Positions 8,743 to 17,788 of a stretch of 64,000 bases of DNA are shown in pieces. Position 1 is the stretch's first letter; each line of letters opens with the position of its first letter. A program made the translations under genes and the position numbers. The notes under the pieces are model-generated. The model searched no databases. It was not told where the DNA came from and saw only the letters and a program-made list of their open reading frames with translations. The DNA is taken from the NCBI GenBank assembly GCA_900544235.1, contig UQUL01000002.1:1-64000 (forward strand), in the 5' to 3' direction. The stretch comes from an uncultured Collinsella sp. (lineage in GTDB: Bacteria; Actinomycetota; Coriobacteriia; Coriobacteriales; Coriobacteriaceae).

Positions 8743-8998
8743 ATGGGCCAAGCAGGTGCGTTTTATTGCAGGGGGCTTGCTTTACGGGCCATTCGTTCAT
8801 CAAATTGAGCCGCCTGCGCGGTTGTGGCCTCGATTCGTTTTGAATCTAATTGTTGACCTCTCCATACGATCGAGGTTTTTTATTGGATAAAAACGCTTGC
8901 CATGCAAGTTCTACCGTTCGTATTTGTTGCTCAACAACTTGCCAATGCTTCTCTGTAATCTAGGTATGAAATTGGCGTACGCATAAGGGGAGGAATTG

Positions 8999-9742
8999 AT
9001 GAAAGATATCTCGAGAAGGGACTTTCTAGCCGGAATTGCAACGCTGGGCCTTGCTGGATGTTCGGGCAAACCTGATAAGACGGACAGTTCCACGCTAAAA
9101 CCGAAAAAGGGCACGCTTAAGAATGAAAGTAGTCCACAGAGTTCCGATATTGTAGTAACCATGGACCCTATTTACAACTATCAGGTTGGTCAAAGCGGCT
9201 GTGGCTATATTACAAAAATCAAAAACACTAGTGATCAAGTTGCTGTCGATTGGGGAGTTGATGGCATCGCAAAGAAGGCGGATGGCACACTGTGTGGCAC
9301 CGTGAGTAGCACAATATCTAGCTGCTGTGCTCTTCTTCCGGGGCAAGAAATATGGTACTTCGGTGCAATTGGTGGCATAGATGAGCTACCGGCGTCACTT
9401 GAGCTTACGTTTAGGGTTAATTCCTTTAAGAAAGCCACCGAAAAAGACACCTATGAGTTCACAGTGTTAAATGAACGATTAGAACAAATCGGTACTAATA
9501 TGTACTGTTTTGATGTCGAAATTCAAAATGATTCGCCGTATGACTATGGTTCGGGCACGACGCTCATGGGCGTATTGAAAGATGATATGGGGAACGTCGT
9601 GAACGGATTTGCGGGCGGCTCTGATGTTCTTGAAGCGGGCTGCCATACGATGATTTCTGCCACTAGCGGTCTCGATTTGACTGGATCCCCCTATGCATCG
9701 TACGAGTACAGCATTTTGAAGAACGTTCTTGAACCGTGCTAA
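8999..9742 (+). CDS. Tat-type lipoprotein of unknown function
   Basis: 247 residues. The N-terminus carries a twin-arginine motif (SRRDFLAG, residues 5-12) and a lipobox LAGC with Cys21, so export by Tat and lipid anchoring are predicted. The remainder, about 45-245, looks like a beta-rich extracytoplasmic domain, perhaps a FxLYD or immunoglobulin-like fold (YEFTVLNERLEQIG, FDVEIQNDSPYDY). I do not recognise a specific family. ATG 8999 follows GGGGAGG; a TTG overlaps it at 8996. Codon use is more A/T-rich than in neighbours, and it sits near a tRNA fragment, which fits an acquired gene. Confidence 0.75.
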   Translation: MKDISRRDFLAGIATLGLAGCSGKPDKTDSSTLKPKKGTLKNESSPQSSDIVVTMDPIYNYQVGQSGCGYITKIKNTSDQVAVDWGVDGIAKKADGTLCGTVSSTISSCCALLPGQEIWYFGAIGGIDELPASLELTFRVNSFKKATEKDTYEFTVLNERLEQIGTNMYCFDVEIQNDSPYDYGSGTTLMGVLKDDMGNVVNGFAGGSDVLEAGCHTMISATSGLDLTGSPYASYEYSILKNVLEPC

Positions 9743-9938
9743 GCAGATGAAAATCAACAGCGTTTCTTAGTTTGCAGCATCCAGTTACCGTTCTCCCCGC
9801 AACTCCATCACAACGGAAAGAATCTCGTATGTTTCAGGACCGACGTGAACAATCGCGTATCGAATATCGCAGCATTTGAGCGCTTTTACATTATCCTAGT
9901 CAATTGGAATATCATCGCTATTTTGAACCTGTCCCAAG

Positions 9939-9984
9939 CCTGGGGGTTAAGGGAACGCTGGTTCGAATCCAGTCATCCCGACCA
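9939..9984 (+). tRNA. 3' fragment of a tRNA-Pro gene (not functional)
   Basis: The stretch reads as anticodon loop (CTGGGGG), variable loop, T arm (GCTGG-TTCGAAT-CCAGT), the 3' acceptor strand CATCCCG, discriminator A and encoded CCA. That acceptor strand and a GGG anticodon match tRNA-Pro. The 5' half is missing: no CGGGATG acceptor strand, D arm or pairing anticodon stem lies upstream. Such 3' remnants are typical of attachment sites left by integrases that use tRNA genes. I see no other feature between 9743 and 10093. Confidence 0.65.
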
Positions 9985-10093
9985 GAAGCCCGTTTTTTGC
10001 GACTCAGGGGTTTGGGTCGAGCCGTTAATATGGACTTACTGTCACAACGTGCGTTGCGCAGGGAACGCAGCGCCGCTTGTTTGGAGGAATGTC

Positions 10094-10651
10094 ATGAAAA
10101 AGAAGCCGCTGCTTGCGCTCATGTTGGCTGTAGTGGTTGCATGCTTGATCTCTCTTTCCGGTTGCGGTGGTCCCACAGTCGAGCAACTTATTAACGAAGA
10201 TCTGACCAATCAGCTTGATGAGATTAAAAATAACGACGAATCATTTCTGGATGGCTTGGATAAGGTTGCAGGGAAAGAGTTTAAAAGGGTCGACATCAAT
10301 ACCGAGGAATACGCCAAGAGCTATCTCGAGGGTTTCGACTATAAAATCGGCGACATTGTGGTCGATGAAGATGAAGGTACCGCTACTGCTGAAGTGACCA
10401 TCACCTGTAAGTCGATGGCTCAAATTCAAGGGGATTTTGCCACCAAATACCAAGAGAAGGTTGCTGCTCTTGATGGGTCGCCTTCCGAAGATGAGTTGTA
10501 CAAGCTGGCTGGACAGGTAATGCTCGATGTGACCAAGTCCGCCAAGCCCAGGGACACCAAGGTTACCTTTAAGTATTCTGCTAACGATGACAACGAATGG
10601 TCGGGGGACGACTCTAATATCTCCGAGATGATGAGCGCGATGCAAGGATAG
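10094..10651 (+). CDS. Small lipoprotein of unknown function
   Basis: 185 residues. A Sec-type signal peptide with lipobox (LSGC, Cys about 23) is followed by a charged, mostly helical domain. The pattern TVEQLINEDLTNQLDEIKN and the pair DxGTATAEVTITCKS suggest a DUF5105/DUF4878-like small-lipoprotein fold, but I cannot name the family firmly. ATG 10094 follows TTGGAGG. It begins about 110 bp after the tRNA-Pro fragment and may belong to the same acquired segment as the Tat lipoprotein. A terminator follows. Confidence 0.75.
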   Translation: MKKKPLLALMLAVVVACLISLSGCGGPTVEQLINEDLTNQLDEIKNNDESFLDGLDKVAGKEFKRVDINTEEYAKSYLEGFDYKIGDIVVDEDEGTATAEVTITCKSMAQIQGDFATKYQEKVAALDGSPSEDELYKLAGQVMLDVTKSAKPRDTKVTFKYSANDDNEWSGDDSNISEMMSAMQG

Positions 10652-10699
10652 CGCCTTATATGTAGGTTGCCATGCGACAAACAGTTCGTTATGCAATAA

Positions 10700-10732
10700 A
10701 GGGAGGATCGTTGGGGCGACCCTCCTTTTATA
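10700..10732 (+). terminator. Terminator after the small lipoprotein gene
   Basis: Stem GGAGGATCG/CGACCCTCC (one mismatch) with loop TTGGGG, followed by TTTTA. Confidence 0.75.
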
Positions 10733-10825
10733 ACAATTAAAGCCAAGTGCGTCTGCGATATTAGTAAGCGTTATTCTGCCGACAGTTTGGGACACTTCTT
10801 GCACAGGCGTTGCATCGAGTGTTCG

Positions 10826-11000
10826 GGAAAATGGGACCCGGTTTTTGGCCGAATTCCGGGTCGCGGTTTCCGGATGGGGTGGGTTGCGGAAAGTGCGACC
10901 CGGATTATTGCTCCAAAACGGGATGCAGTTTCCCCGACGCGCCTCAAACGGAAAGCGCATCCCATTCCGGAGCTCCAAAACGGGACGCGCTTTCCGCGCG
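10826..11000. repeat. AAACTGCGACCCG-type repeat array, copy 1
   Basis: About 175 bp made of five or six related half-units, alternately inverted, with cores such as CGGGTCGCGGTTTCCG, CGGAAAGTGCGACCCG and AAACGGGATGCAGTTTCC. The intervening bases vary. A second array of the same make-up lies at 36247-36420. It fills most of the gap between the lipoprotein gene and the HAD phosphatase gene. Confidence 0.75.
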
Positions 11001-11037
11001 GAAGAATTGTCGCAGCTACGTTAAGCGGTGCTGCTCG

Positions 11038-11706
11038 TTACTCGCCCAGAATCAGTGCCGCGAGCTCTGCTTGGGTGTCCACCACGTAGTCGGCGCCGGC
11101 GGCTTCCAGCTCTGCGCGGCCGCGGAAGCCCCAGCTAACGCCTGCGCTCTTGAGACCGGCATTGTGACCAGTCAGGACGTCGACATTGGAATCGCCCACA
11201 TAGAGCGTGGTTGTCGTGTCGGCGCCCAGCTCCTCCATCACATGCAGCGTGACGGGTGCTTCGGGCTTGGGCGGAAAAGCGTCGACACGGCCCTGGACCA
11301 GCGCAAAGCGGTCGGGGCCAAAGTACTTCTCGATAAGCGGCACCGCCGAGACGTGGTCCTTGTTGGTGAGCACGGCAAGCTGCACACCCGCGGCGCGCAG
11401 ACGGTCGAGCATCTCAATCGTGCCGGCGTAGGGGGCGGTGTGATCCTCCTTATGTTCGCCGTAATAGGCCCTAAACTCGGCAAGCGTCTGCTCAAAGGCA
11501 CGTCCGTCGCCCGCATATTCGGCGGGCATAAAGCGCTCGACCAGCTTAAGCATGCCGTTTCCCACCTTGTAGCGGTACTCGTCCACGGCAAACGTGGGCC
11601 AGCCGTGCATCTCGCAGGTATGGTTACCGGCGGCTGCCAGGTCCTCGAGCGTGTTGAGGAGAGTGCCGTCGAGGTCAAAAATCACATGGGAAAACGCTGC
11701 CGCCAT
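11038..11706 (-). CDS. gph: HAD-family phosphatase, phosphoglycolate phosphatase-like
   Basis: 222 residues. HAD motif I is DLDGTLLN (Asp11 and Asp13), motif II is VLTNKD, and motif IV is YVGDSNVD; a C1-type helical cap lies between I and II. The closest described family is Gph/phosphoglycolate phosphatase, which removes phosphate from 2-phosphoglycolate, but related enzymes act on pyrophosphate or sugar phosphates and the substrate cannot be told from sequence. The ATG at 11706 follows CAGGAG. It lies about 125 bases after hypE on the same strand and may be co-transcribed. Confidence 0.85.
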   Translation of the reverse strand: MAAAFSHVIFDLDGTLLNTLEDLAAAGNHTCEMHGWPTFAVDEYRYKVGNGMLKLVERFMPAEYAGDGRAFEQTLAEFRAYYGEHKEDHTAPYAGTIEMLDRLRAAGVQLAVLTNKDHVSAVPLIEKYFGPDRFALVQGRVDAFPPKPEAPVTLHVMEELGADTTTTLYVGDSNVDVLTGHNAGLKSAGVSWGFRGRAELEAAGADYVVDTQAELAALILGE

Positions 11707-11832
11707 GGGTGCTCCTGCCGTTTGAGTAATAAAACGCACTCCATGATACTGGGCCTGCGTATCGGGCACGTTTGGAATCTGAATATCTTTGCCGGCCTTG
11801 AACCGCGCTGCGCCAGCCGCGAGCCGTTGCCG

Positions 11833-12867
11833 CTAGCAAATCCTTGGCAGCTGCTCTCCCACGAGCATGTCGAGGATGCGGGTCGAGCCCCAGCCGGTGC
11901 GTACGCGCACGACGGGCCGAGCGTCCGGTCCAAACGGCAGCACGCGGCCGATAATCGCGGCGTTTTCGCCGTAGCGCGCGGCACGCATGGCCGCCAGCGC
12001 GGCATCGGCCTGCTCAGCAGGCACCACGGCGACCATCTTGCCCTCGTTTGCTACCTGCAGCACATCGTAGCCGAGCATCTCACATGCCGCCTGCACATCG
12101 GGGCGCACGGGCACGGCATCCTCGTCGATCTCCATAGCAACGCCGCTGGCCTGGGCAAACTCGTTGAGCGTGGATGCTAGGCCGCCGCGTGTGGGGTCGC
12201 GGAAGCAGCGGGTGTCGGGGGCGGCGGCGAGCACGTCGGCAATCAGATGATTGAGCGGCGCAGCGTCGCTTTCGATGTCGCTCGAAAACGCCAAGCCCTC
12301 GCGTTGGCTCATGATGGCGATGCCGTGGTCGCCTAGCGTACCCGACACCAGGATGGCGTCGCCGGGCCGGCAGTTGGCACCGCTGAGCGTCACGCCTGCG
12401 GGAACCTCGCCCACGCCGGCGGTATTGATGTAGACGCCGTCGGCACCGCCGCGCTCGACCACCTTAGTGTCGCCGGTGATTATGGACACGTCCGCCTCGT
12501 GCGCCGTTTCGGCCATGGTCTGCACAATTTGGCGCAGCTTGTCCATGGGATAGCCCTCTTCGAGGATAAAGCCGCATGAGAGGTAGCGCACGTTAGCGCC
12601 CGAGGTCGCGACGTCGTTGACGGTTCCGCATACGGCGAGGCGGCCGATATTGCCGCCGGGGAAGAACTGCGGCGTTACCACAAAGCTGTCGGTCGACATG
12701 GCGATTCGCCCGCTTGCGGGCAGCGCGGCGACACCGGCATCGTTGCCCGCAAGCAGCTCGGGCGACCCAAAGGCATCCAGAAAGACCTCATCGATAATGC
12801 GTTTCATCATCTGGCCGCCGGAGCCGTGGCCCAGCAGGACAGTGCTATCGGTGGCAGTACGGGACAT
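11833..12867 (-). CDS. hypE: Hydrogenase maturation protein HypE
   Basis: 344 residues. HypE dehydrates the S-carbamoyl group placed by HypF on its C-terminal cysteine to a thiocyanate, the source of the CN ligands of the [NiFe] active site. The protein ends in PRIC, the required terminal motif. The N-terminal LGHGSGGQMM and the GNDAGV and TGDTKVVERG motifs are those of the AIR-synthase-like ATP-binding fold. ATG 12867 follows TTGGAG. It is the last hyp gene of the cluster and is followed at a distance by the HAD phosphatase. Confidence 0.95.
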   Translation of the reverse strand: MSRTATDSTVLLGHGSGGQMMKRIIDEVFLDAFGSPELLAGNDAGVAALPASGRIAMSTDSFVVTPQFFPGGNIGRLAVCGTVNDVATSGANVRYLSCGFILEEGYPMDKLRQIVQTMAETAHEADVSIITGDTKVVERGGADGVYINTAGVGEVPAGVTLSGANCRPGDAILVSGTLGDHGIAIMSQREGLAFSSDIESDAAPLNHLIADVLAAAPDTRCFRDPTRGGLASTLNEFAQASGVAMEIDEDAVPVRPDVQAACEMLGYDVLQVANEGKMVAVVPAEQADAALAAMRAARYGENAAIIGRVLPFGPDARPVVRVRTGWGSTRILDMLVGEQLPRIC

Positions 12868-12905
12868 ATCGAAAACTCCAATCGTGGGTGGAATTATATG
12901 GGTGA

Positions 12906-12951
12906 GGCGCAGCGTCGACCGGTCCGCCATTCGTTAGAGCGGCGGAACCTA
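12906..12951 (-). repeat. GGTTCCGCC repeat at the hypD stop codon
   Basis: Read on the minus strand, the hypD TAG stop runs straight into GGTTCCGCCGCTC, then a hairpin return arm GGCGGACC, then GGTCGACGCTGCGCC. This matches the block that follows the pyrE TAG at 6036. It probably acts as an intergenic hairpin between hypD and hypE. Confidence 0.75.
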
Positions 12952-14064
12952 ATAGTCGCGGTAGCGGTAGTACGCCGCGCAGCTACCTTCGGAGCTCACC
13001 ATGCAGGGGCCGACGGGGTGTTCGGGCGTACATGCGTGGCCGAACAGCGGGCAGTCGCTTGGCGTGATGGCACCGCGCAGCACGTCGCCGCAGCGGCATC
13101 CGCGTGGCTCAACCGTCGGTTCAATGGGCACGTCAAAACGGGCGCCGGCATCAAAGCGCGCGAATTCGGGTCGGATGGAAAGACCCGAATTGGCAATCGG
13201 TCCCAGCCCGCGCCACGTGGCGTCGCACGGCTCAAATACCTGCTCGACCAGCTGGCGTGCTACGGGATTGCCGTCTGCATTGACGCCGCGGCGGTAGGCG
13301 TTGTCGATCGCCGGCCTGCCTTCGACAACCATCTGGACCAGCATGCAGATGCCCTGCAAGATATCGACCGGCTCAAACCCGGTGACCACGCCCGGGGTCT
13401 CGAACTCATCGACCAAAAACCCAAAGGGTGCCAGGCCTGTGATGGTAGCGACGTGACCAGGCAGGATAAAGCCGTCGATGGTCGTCTCGGGGTCGTTGGA
13501 GATCGCGCGCAGAGCCGGCGGCGTGGTCTTGTGAGCACAGTAGACCGAGAAGTTCTGGAGCCCGCGCGCGTCGGCCTCCAGGATGGCGGCGGCAATGGTG
13601 GGCGTTGTGGTCTCAAAGCCGACGCCCATAAAGATAACCGGGCGTTCGGGATTTTGCTCGGCAATGTCGAGTGCGTCGAGCGGAGAGTAAACGATGCGGA
13701 TGTCGCGCCCCGCCGCCTTTTGCGCGGCAAGCGAGGTGGACGATCCGGGCACGCGCATCATGTCGCCAAAGGTGGTGATGATGGCGCCGTCCATGTTGGA
13801 AAGCGCGATTGCGTGATCGATGTCACGGTTGGCGGTGACGCAAACGGGGCACCCCGGGCCGCTCAGCAGTTTGAGTCCCGTCGGCATAATGGAGCGAAAG
13901 CCATAGCGGCCAATGCTCACGGTATGCGTACCGCAGACTTCCATAAGGTTGATGGTGCGGTCGCCGACGAGTTCACAGATGCGTTCGATGAGCTCGCGGG
14001 CCAGCTTGGAATCGCGAAATACCGAAAAGTCGATACCGGAGCGAGCCGGCTGCGTCGCCGCCAC
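12949..14064 (-). CDS. hypD: Hydrogenase maturation protein HypD
   Basis: 371 residues, the usual length. HypD with HypC is the scaffold on which Fe(CN)2CO is assembled before transfer to the hydrogenase large subunit. Conserved features are MEVCGTHT, GPGCPVCVT and the C-terminal cysteines (GCRCGDVLRG, PLFGHACTPEHPVGPCMVSSEG) that bind a [4Fe-4S] cluster. The start is GTG at 14064, sharing its first G with the last base of the hypC stop codon (TAGTG), a sign of translational coupling. The stop directly meets a dispersed repeat. Confidence 0.95.
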   Translation of the reverse strand: MAATQPARSGIDFSVFRDSKLARELIERICELVGDRTINLMEVCGTHTVSIGRYGFRSIMPTGLKLLSGPGCPVCVTANRDIDHAIALSNMDGAIITTFGDMMRVPGSSTSLAAQKAAGRDIRIVYSPLDALDIAEQNPERPVIFMGVGFETTTPTIAAAILEADARGLQNFSVYCAHKTTPPALRAISNDPETTIDGFILPGHVATITGLAPFGFLVDEFETPGVVTGFEPVDILQGICMLVQMVVEGRPAIDNAYRRGVNADGNPVARQLVEQVFEPCDATWRGLGPIANSGLSIRPEFARFDAGARFDVPIEPTVEPRGCRCGDVLRGAITPSDCPLFGHACTPEHPVGPCMVSSEGSCAAYYRYRDY

Positions 14065-14324
14065 TAGTATGCCTCGACCGGGTTGGTGGCGAGTTGGTCC
14101 TCTTTGGCCAGCTCGGTCATAGTATTGACGAGCTCGAGGGTCTCTTGGGCCTCCTGCTCGTCGACAATCTGAATGCCAAAGCCGGCGTGCACGAGAATAT
14201 AGTCGCCTACCTGTGCCGTCGGCACGAGGCGCAGCGAAACGGGGCGCTCGATGCCCATCATGTCGACGGTCGCCTTAAGGTCGTCGTCGCGTTTGACCAC
14301 TTTACCGGGAACGGCAAGGCACAT
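14064..14324 (-). CDS. hypC: Hydrogenase maturation chaperone HypC
   Basis: 86 residues. It begins MCLAVPGKVV; Cys2 is the invariant residue that holds the iron centre with HypD and then docks on the hydrogenase large subunit. The VGDYILVHAGFGIQ motif is typical of the family. It is coupled to hypD by a one-base overlap and lies 129 bases after hypF. Confidence 0.95.
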   Translation of the reverse strand: MCLAVPGKVVKRDDDLKATVDMMGIERPVSLRLVPTAQVGDYILVHAGFGIQIVDEQEAQETLELVNTMTELAKEDQLATNPVEAY

Positions 14325-14453
14325 AATGTTCCCCTTTATACGTTTTGCGCTGGATAGGCGCCTAATTACCCATCAGTTGATGGTAGCGCTCGCGGGAGTC
14401 ACGAGCAAACGCGTTACACCTGTGAGACGGTGGCGCGCAGGCTGGAAAAACGC

Positions 14454-16910
14454 CTATCGCGATGCTGTCTGCGCGAGGAGAGCGCGAGCGATGGCGGCCT
14501 GACCGTAGGCGATGCAGCCGTCGTTGACGGGCACGGAGTGGGGAACCAAGACAGTGAGACCCACGCTTTTGAGCTCACGGGTGAGGAGCTGGAGCAAAAG
14601 TCGGTTCATGAACACGCCGCCCGAGAGCGCGACGGTGTCGAGGCCTTCACGGGCGCAGATCTCGCTTGCGATGTGGGTCGTAGCGTGCGTAATGGCGATG
14701 TGAAACCCGAGGGCGAGCCTGTCGGCCGGCGCGCCTGCCTCGATTCCATTCAGAAGAGCTTCGATGAGCGGTTGGGGGTCCAAGATGGGGGAGTCGTCGG
14801 CAGACGTGAATACGCCTGCATGATTGCCGTCGAGACGAACGGTCTTACCGCCGAGCGCGCGCCAGGCGGCGGCCTCAAGCTCGATGGCGGGTTCACCCTC
14901 GTAGGTCGCTTGGCCGCAAATGCCCAGGATCGCGGCTGCGACATCAAACAAGCGACCCATACTGCTGGTGCGCGGGCTGTTGATGCCACGTTCGATCATC
15001 GTTGCCGTCACGCTACGTGTTTGCTCGTCAAGGCTGTCCAAGAGCCCCGCGGCTCCTGGGTGTTCAAGCAGGTCGAGCTCACTGAGCAGGGCAAAGGCGT
15101 TGCGGCGGGCGTCGCGCACGGAGGCCGCCCCGCCGGGGAGCGCCCAAGTGCGCAAATGCGCGGCGCGCTCAAAGCCGCCAAGGCTGGCAACAAGAAACTC
15201 GCCGCCCCAAATGGTCCCATCGGCGCCGGCGCCGGTGCCGTCAAAGGCGATGCCAAGGACGCGCGCGTCGGTTGTAAGCTGGTCCGCGGCAATAGCCTCG
15301 GTCATTACGCTCGCGATATGCGCGTGATGGTGTTGCACCTCAACGAGCGGCAGATTGCATTTTCGCGCCTGCTCGCGCGCCCACTGGCTCGATAGATAGC
15401 TGGGGTGTAGATCGCAGGCCAAGGCGGCGGGCGCCAAGTCAAAGAGATTTTCCAAGCGCGTGCGCGCGGCGTTCCAGGCATCGAAGGTCCCGCCGTTTTC
15501 AACATCGCCGATATGCTGCGACACAAAACAGGTTGCCTCGCCGTTCGTCCCTTCACGCGTGAGCGCAATCGTGGCCTTTTGTTGTGGCCCGCAGGCGAGC
15601 ACGCAGGACGGAGCGCCGTCGAGCGCCGGCAACGGCAGCGGCTGGGGTGCATATCCGCGAGCGCGGCGAACGGGCGTAACGGCGCCGTCGACCACGCGTA
15701 CCACAGAGTCGTCGTAGCGCGACAGAATTGCGCGGTCGTTACCGAGCAACGCGTCGGCGATGCCGGCGGCAACGAGGTGTCCCCAGGCAAGGTCATCGTC
15801 GGTCTCGATGGGTTCTTCGCTCAGGTTTCCGCTGGTCATGACGAGCGCGTGCATACCGCGGGCTTCTGCCGCGGCAAGCAACAGATGCTGAAGCGGGGTG
15901 TAGGGGAGCATGACGCCGAGCTCGGGAGGGTCGTGCGCGACGGACAGCGCGAGCGCGAGGGCGTCGGGGGAACCGCCGCTCTCGCAAACGGCACGTCGGC
16001 GCAGCAGCACAATGGGGCGAATGCTGCCGGTCAGCAAACCGCGCTCAACGTCGTTGACGTGGCACAGGCGTTCAACGTCGGCAAGGTCGCGCACCATAAC
16101 GGCAAGCGGCTTATTGCTACGGCGTTTGCGGCGGCGAAGCTCGGCTACCGCCTGCTCGTTGGAGGCATCGCATGCCAAGTGAAATCCGCCCAGACCCTTG
16201 ATGGCGACGATACCGCCGTCGGCCAGCAGCTCAACACAGCGGTCGATAATGGCGTCGCTGGTCTCGCGCGTGGTGCCGACGGCTGGCGTCGCCCCCGAGC
16301 CTTCGAGCTCCATGTCGCCCTCCGCCTCACGCCACGTAATATGCGGCCCGCAATCAAAGCAGGCATCGGGCTGTGCGTGAAAGCGACGGTCGAGTGGATC
16401 GGCATACTCTGCGGCACAGGCGGGGCACATGGGGAAACGGTCCATCGAGGTAGCCGCTCGGTCATACGGCAGCGACCGGATGATGGTAAAGCGTGGGCCG
16501 CAGTTAGTGCAGTTGATAAAGGGGTAGTGATAGCGTCGGTCGGCGGGATCGAACAACTCGCGCAGGCAATCGTCGCAGGTGGCGATATCGGGCGAGACGA
16601 GCGTCGTGTGCGCGGTCTGGTCCTGCGACGCCACAATGTGAAAGCCCTGCTCATCGGCGGCATCCCAACCGTTGGCTGCCAAGTCCACAACCTCGACATG
16701 CTCTATGCGGGCTGCTGCAGGTGCATGCTCAGAAAGCGCGGCAACAAAAGCATCGAGCGCATCGGCCGGAGCGTGCACCTCGATATGCACGCCGTCGCCC
16801 GCATTGAGCACCCATCCGCAAATGCCATGCGTCATGGCCTCGCGATACACAAACGGTCGCATGCCAACGCCCTGCACAATGCCCGTCACATGAATATGCA
16901 CATTCCGCAT
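14454..16910 (-). CDS. hypF: Carbamoyltransferase HypF
   Basis: 818 residues. HypF turns carbamoyl phosphate and ATP into carbamoyl-AMP and moves the carbamoyl group to the HypE C-terminal cysteine. Domains in order: acylphosphatase (about 1-90, VQGVGMRPFVYR), two Cys4 zinc fingers (about 105-185, CDDCLRELFDP, CTNCGPRFT, CPACAAEY, CFDCGP), a YrdC-like domain (about 215-390), and a Kae1-like C-terminal domain with the HHHAHIASV and GVFMNRLL motifs. ATG 16910 follows AAGGAGGG. It starts 29 bases after nikR ends, which suggests co-transcription under nickel control. No hypA or hypB is present in the window. Confidence 0.95.
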   Translation of the reverse strand: MRNVHIHVTGIVQGVGMRPFVYREAMTHGICGWVLNAGDGVHIEVHAPADALDAFVAALSEHAPAAARIEHVEVVDLAANGWDAADEQGFHIVASQDQTAHTTLVSPDIATCDDCLRELFDPADRRYHYPFINCTNCGPRFTIIRSLPYDRAATSMDRFPMCPACAAEYADPLDRRFHAQPDACFDCGPHITWREAEGDMELEGSGATPAVGTTRETSDAIIDRCVELLADGGIVAIKGLGGFHLACDASNEQAVAELRRRKRRSNKPLAVMVRDLADVERLCHVNDVERGLLTGSIRPIVLLRRRAVCESGGSPDALALALSVAHDPPELGVMLPYTPLQHLLLAAAEARGMHALVMTSGNLSEEPIETDDDLAWGHLVAAGIADALLGNDRAILSRYDDSVVRVVDGAVTPVRRARGYAPQPLPLPALDGAPSCVLACGPQQKATIALTREGTNGEATCFVSQHIGDVENGGTFDAWNAARTRLENLFDLAPAALACDLHPSYLSSQWAREQARKCNLPLVEVQHHHAHIASVMTEAIAADQLTTDARVLGIAFDGTGAGADGTIWGGEFLVASLGGFERAAHLRTWALPGGAASVRDARRNAFALLSELDLLEHPGAAGLLDSLDEQTRSVTATMIERGINSPRTSSMGRLFDVAAAILGICGQATYEGEPAIELEAAAWRALGGKTVRLDGNHAGVFTSADDSPILDPQPLIEALLNGIEAGAPADRLALGFHIAITHATTHIASEICAREGLDTVALSGGVFMNRLLLQLLTRELKSVGLTVLVPHSVPVNDGCIAYGQAAIARALLAQTASR

Positions 16911-16939
16911 GCGACCCTCCTTCGTTGAAATGTGTGCTG

Positions 16940-17452
16940 TTACAGCCCCAGGCTCTGCTTGGTGGCGGCGCACGTGAGCTCGCCGTGCTTAACGCCGCGC
17001 AGGCCCAGCAGGCGGTCGGCTAGTTCGTAGACGCGCTCGCCGCGACCCTTGAGCGCCAGGATTTCCAAGCAGTTGTGGTGATCCAGATGCACGTGCATGG
17101 TCGATACGATCTCGTCGGTGTAGTCGTGCTGCACTTCGTCCAGACGGCGCGTCAGATCGCCGGTGTGATGGTCGTAGATCATGGTGAGCGACCCGATAAC
17201 ATGCTCATCGGGCGTGCGCATCTGCTCTTTGGCGATCGAGGCGCGAATCAGGTCGCGCACGGCCTCGGAGCGGTTGGCCACGTCGCCGCGGCGCGCGATC
17301 TGTTCGTCAAAACGGCGCAGCAGGTCGTCCGGTGCGGTAACCGAAAAGCGGACCAGCTCGGAGCCGGAGCCACTACAGTGGCAGCCCGCGTCACCGTCCG
17401 CCCCATGCGGATGCTCGTGCTCGTACCCGCAGCCGTGCTCGTGTTCGGCCAC
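16940..17452 (-). CDS. nikR: Nickel-responsive regulator NikR with His-rich N-terminal extension
   Basis: 170 residues. The core (about 33-165) is NikR: a ribbon-helix-helix (LVRFSVTAPDDLLRRFDEQI) followed by a nickel-binding ACT-like domain with HVHLDHHNC. NikR represses nickel uptake genes when nickel is bound. Unusual is the first 30 residues, with six His and two Cys (in HEHGCGYEHEHPHG and GCHC), which could add a metal site. The GTG start at 17452 is one base after the stop of the upstream 82-residue gene. Its place in front of hypF ties nickel sensing to hydrogenase maturation. Confidence 0.92.
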   Translation of the reverse strand: MAEHEHGCGYEHEHPHGADGDAGCHCSGSGSELVRFSVTAPDDLLRRFDEQIARRGDVANRSEAVRDLIRASIAKEQMRTPDEHVIGSLTMIYDHHTGDLTRRLDEVQHDYTDEIVSTMHVHLDHHNCLEILALKGRGERVYELADRLLGLRGVKHGELTCAATKQSLGL

Positions 17453-17453
17453 C

Positions 17454-17702
17454 TTACACCAGCTTTACGGAGCCGACGGAGTTGTGGTCGGCCTCGATGG
17501 CTTCTTCGTAGCCCTCGAGCGCGTCATGCGCCTCGTGCAGCGCGGTCATGGCGGCCTCGAGCTTGGCGCCGATGCGCTCCATATCAAAGTTCTCGGTTGC
17601 ATGCAGCAGCTGATGGCTCCACTCGTGGGCGAGCTCGATCGTGTCGTCGACCTGCTTGACGCTCATAGCAAGCTGGCTCATGTTCATTCCGACGTCATGC
17701 AT
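17454..17702 (-). CDS. Small protein encoded before nikR, function unknown
   Basis: 82 residues, predicted all-helical, with seven histidines (HEWSHQLLH, HEAHDALEG) and no Cys or membrane segment. I do not recognise the family. It is the first gene of the 82aa-nikR-hypF-hypC-hypD-hypE run, with one base between its stop and the nikR start, and a good AAAGGAGA site before its ATG. Its position and histidines make a role in nickel handling plausible, but this is inference. Confidence 0.7.
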   Translation of the reverse strand: MHDVGMNMSQLAMSVKQVDDTIELAHEWSHQLLHATENFDMERIGAKLEAAMTALHEAHDALEGYEEAIEADHNSVGSVKLV

Positions 17703-17788
17703 GGAAAGTCTCCTTTTGTACGGGTCTAATCAGTGGTTCAGATTCTACTACGGAGGGCTCTCGCGCCCGCCGCTGTATGCCAGCTGTC

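Noticed and set aside
9845..9990. Intact tRNA gene
   Set aside because: The T arm and acceptor 3' strand are clear, but no matching 5' acceptor strand, D arm or anticodon stem partner is present upstream.
17703..17788. NikR binding site before the nikR-hyp run
   Set aside because: No GTATGA-type inverted repeat is visible; NikR control of this operon stays an inference from gene order.
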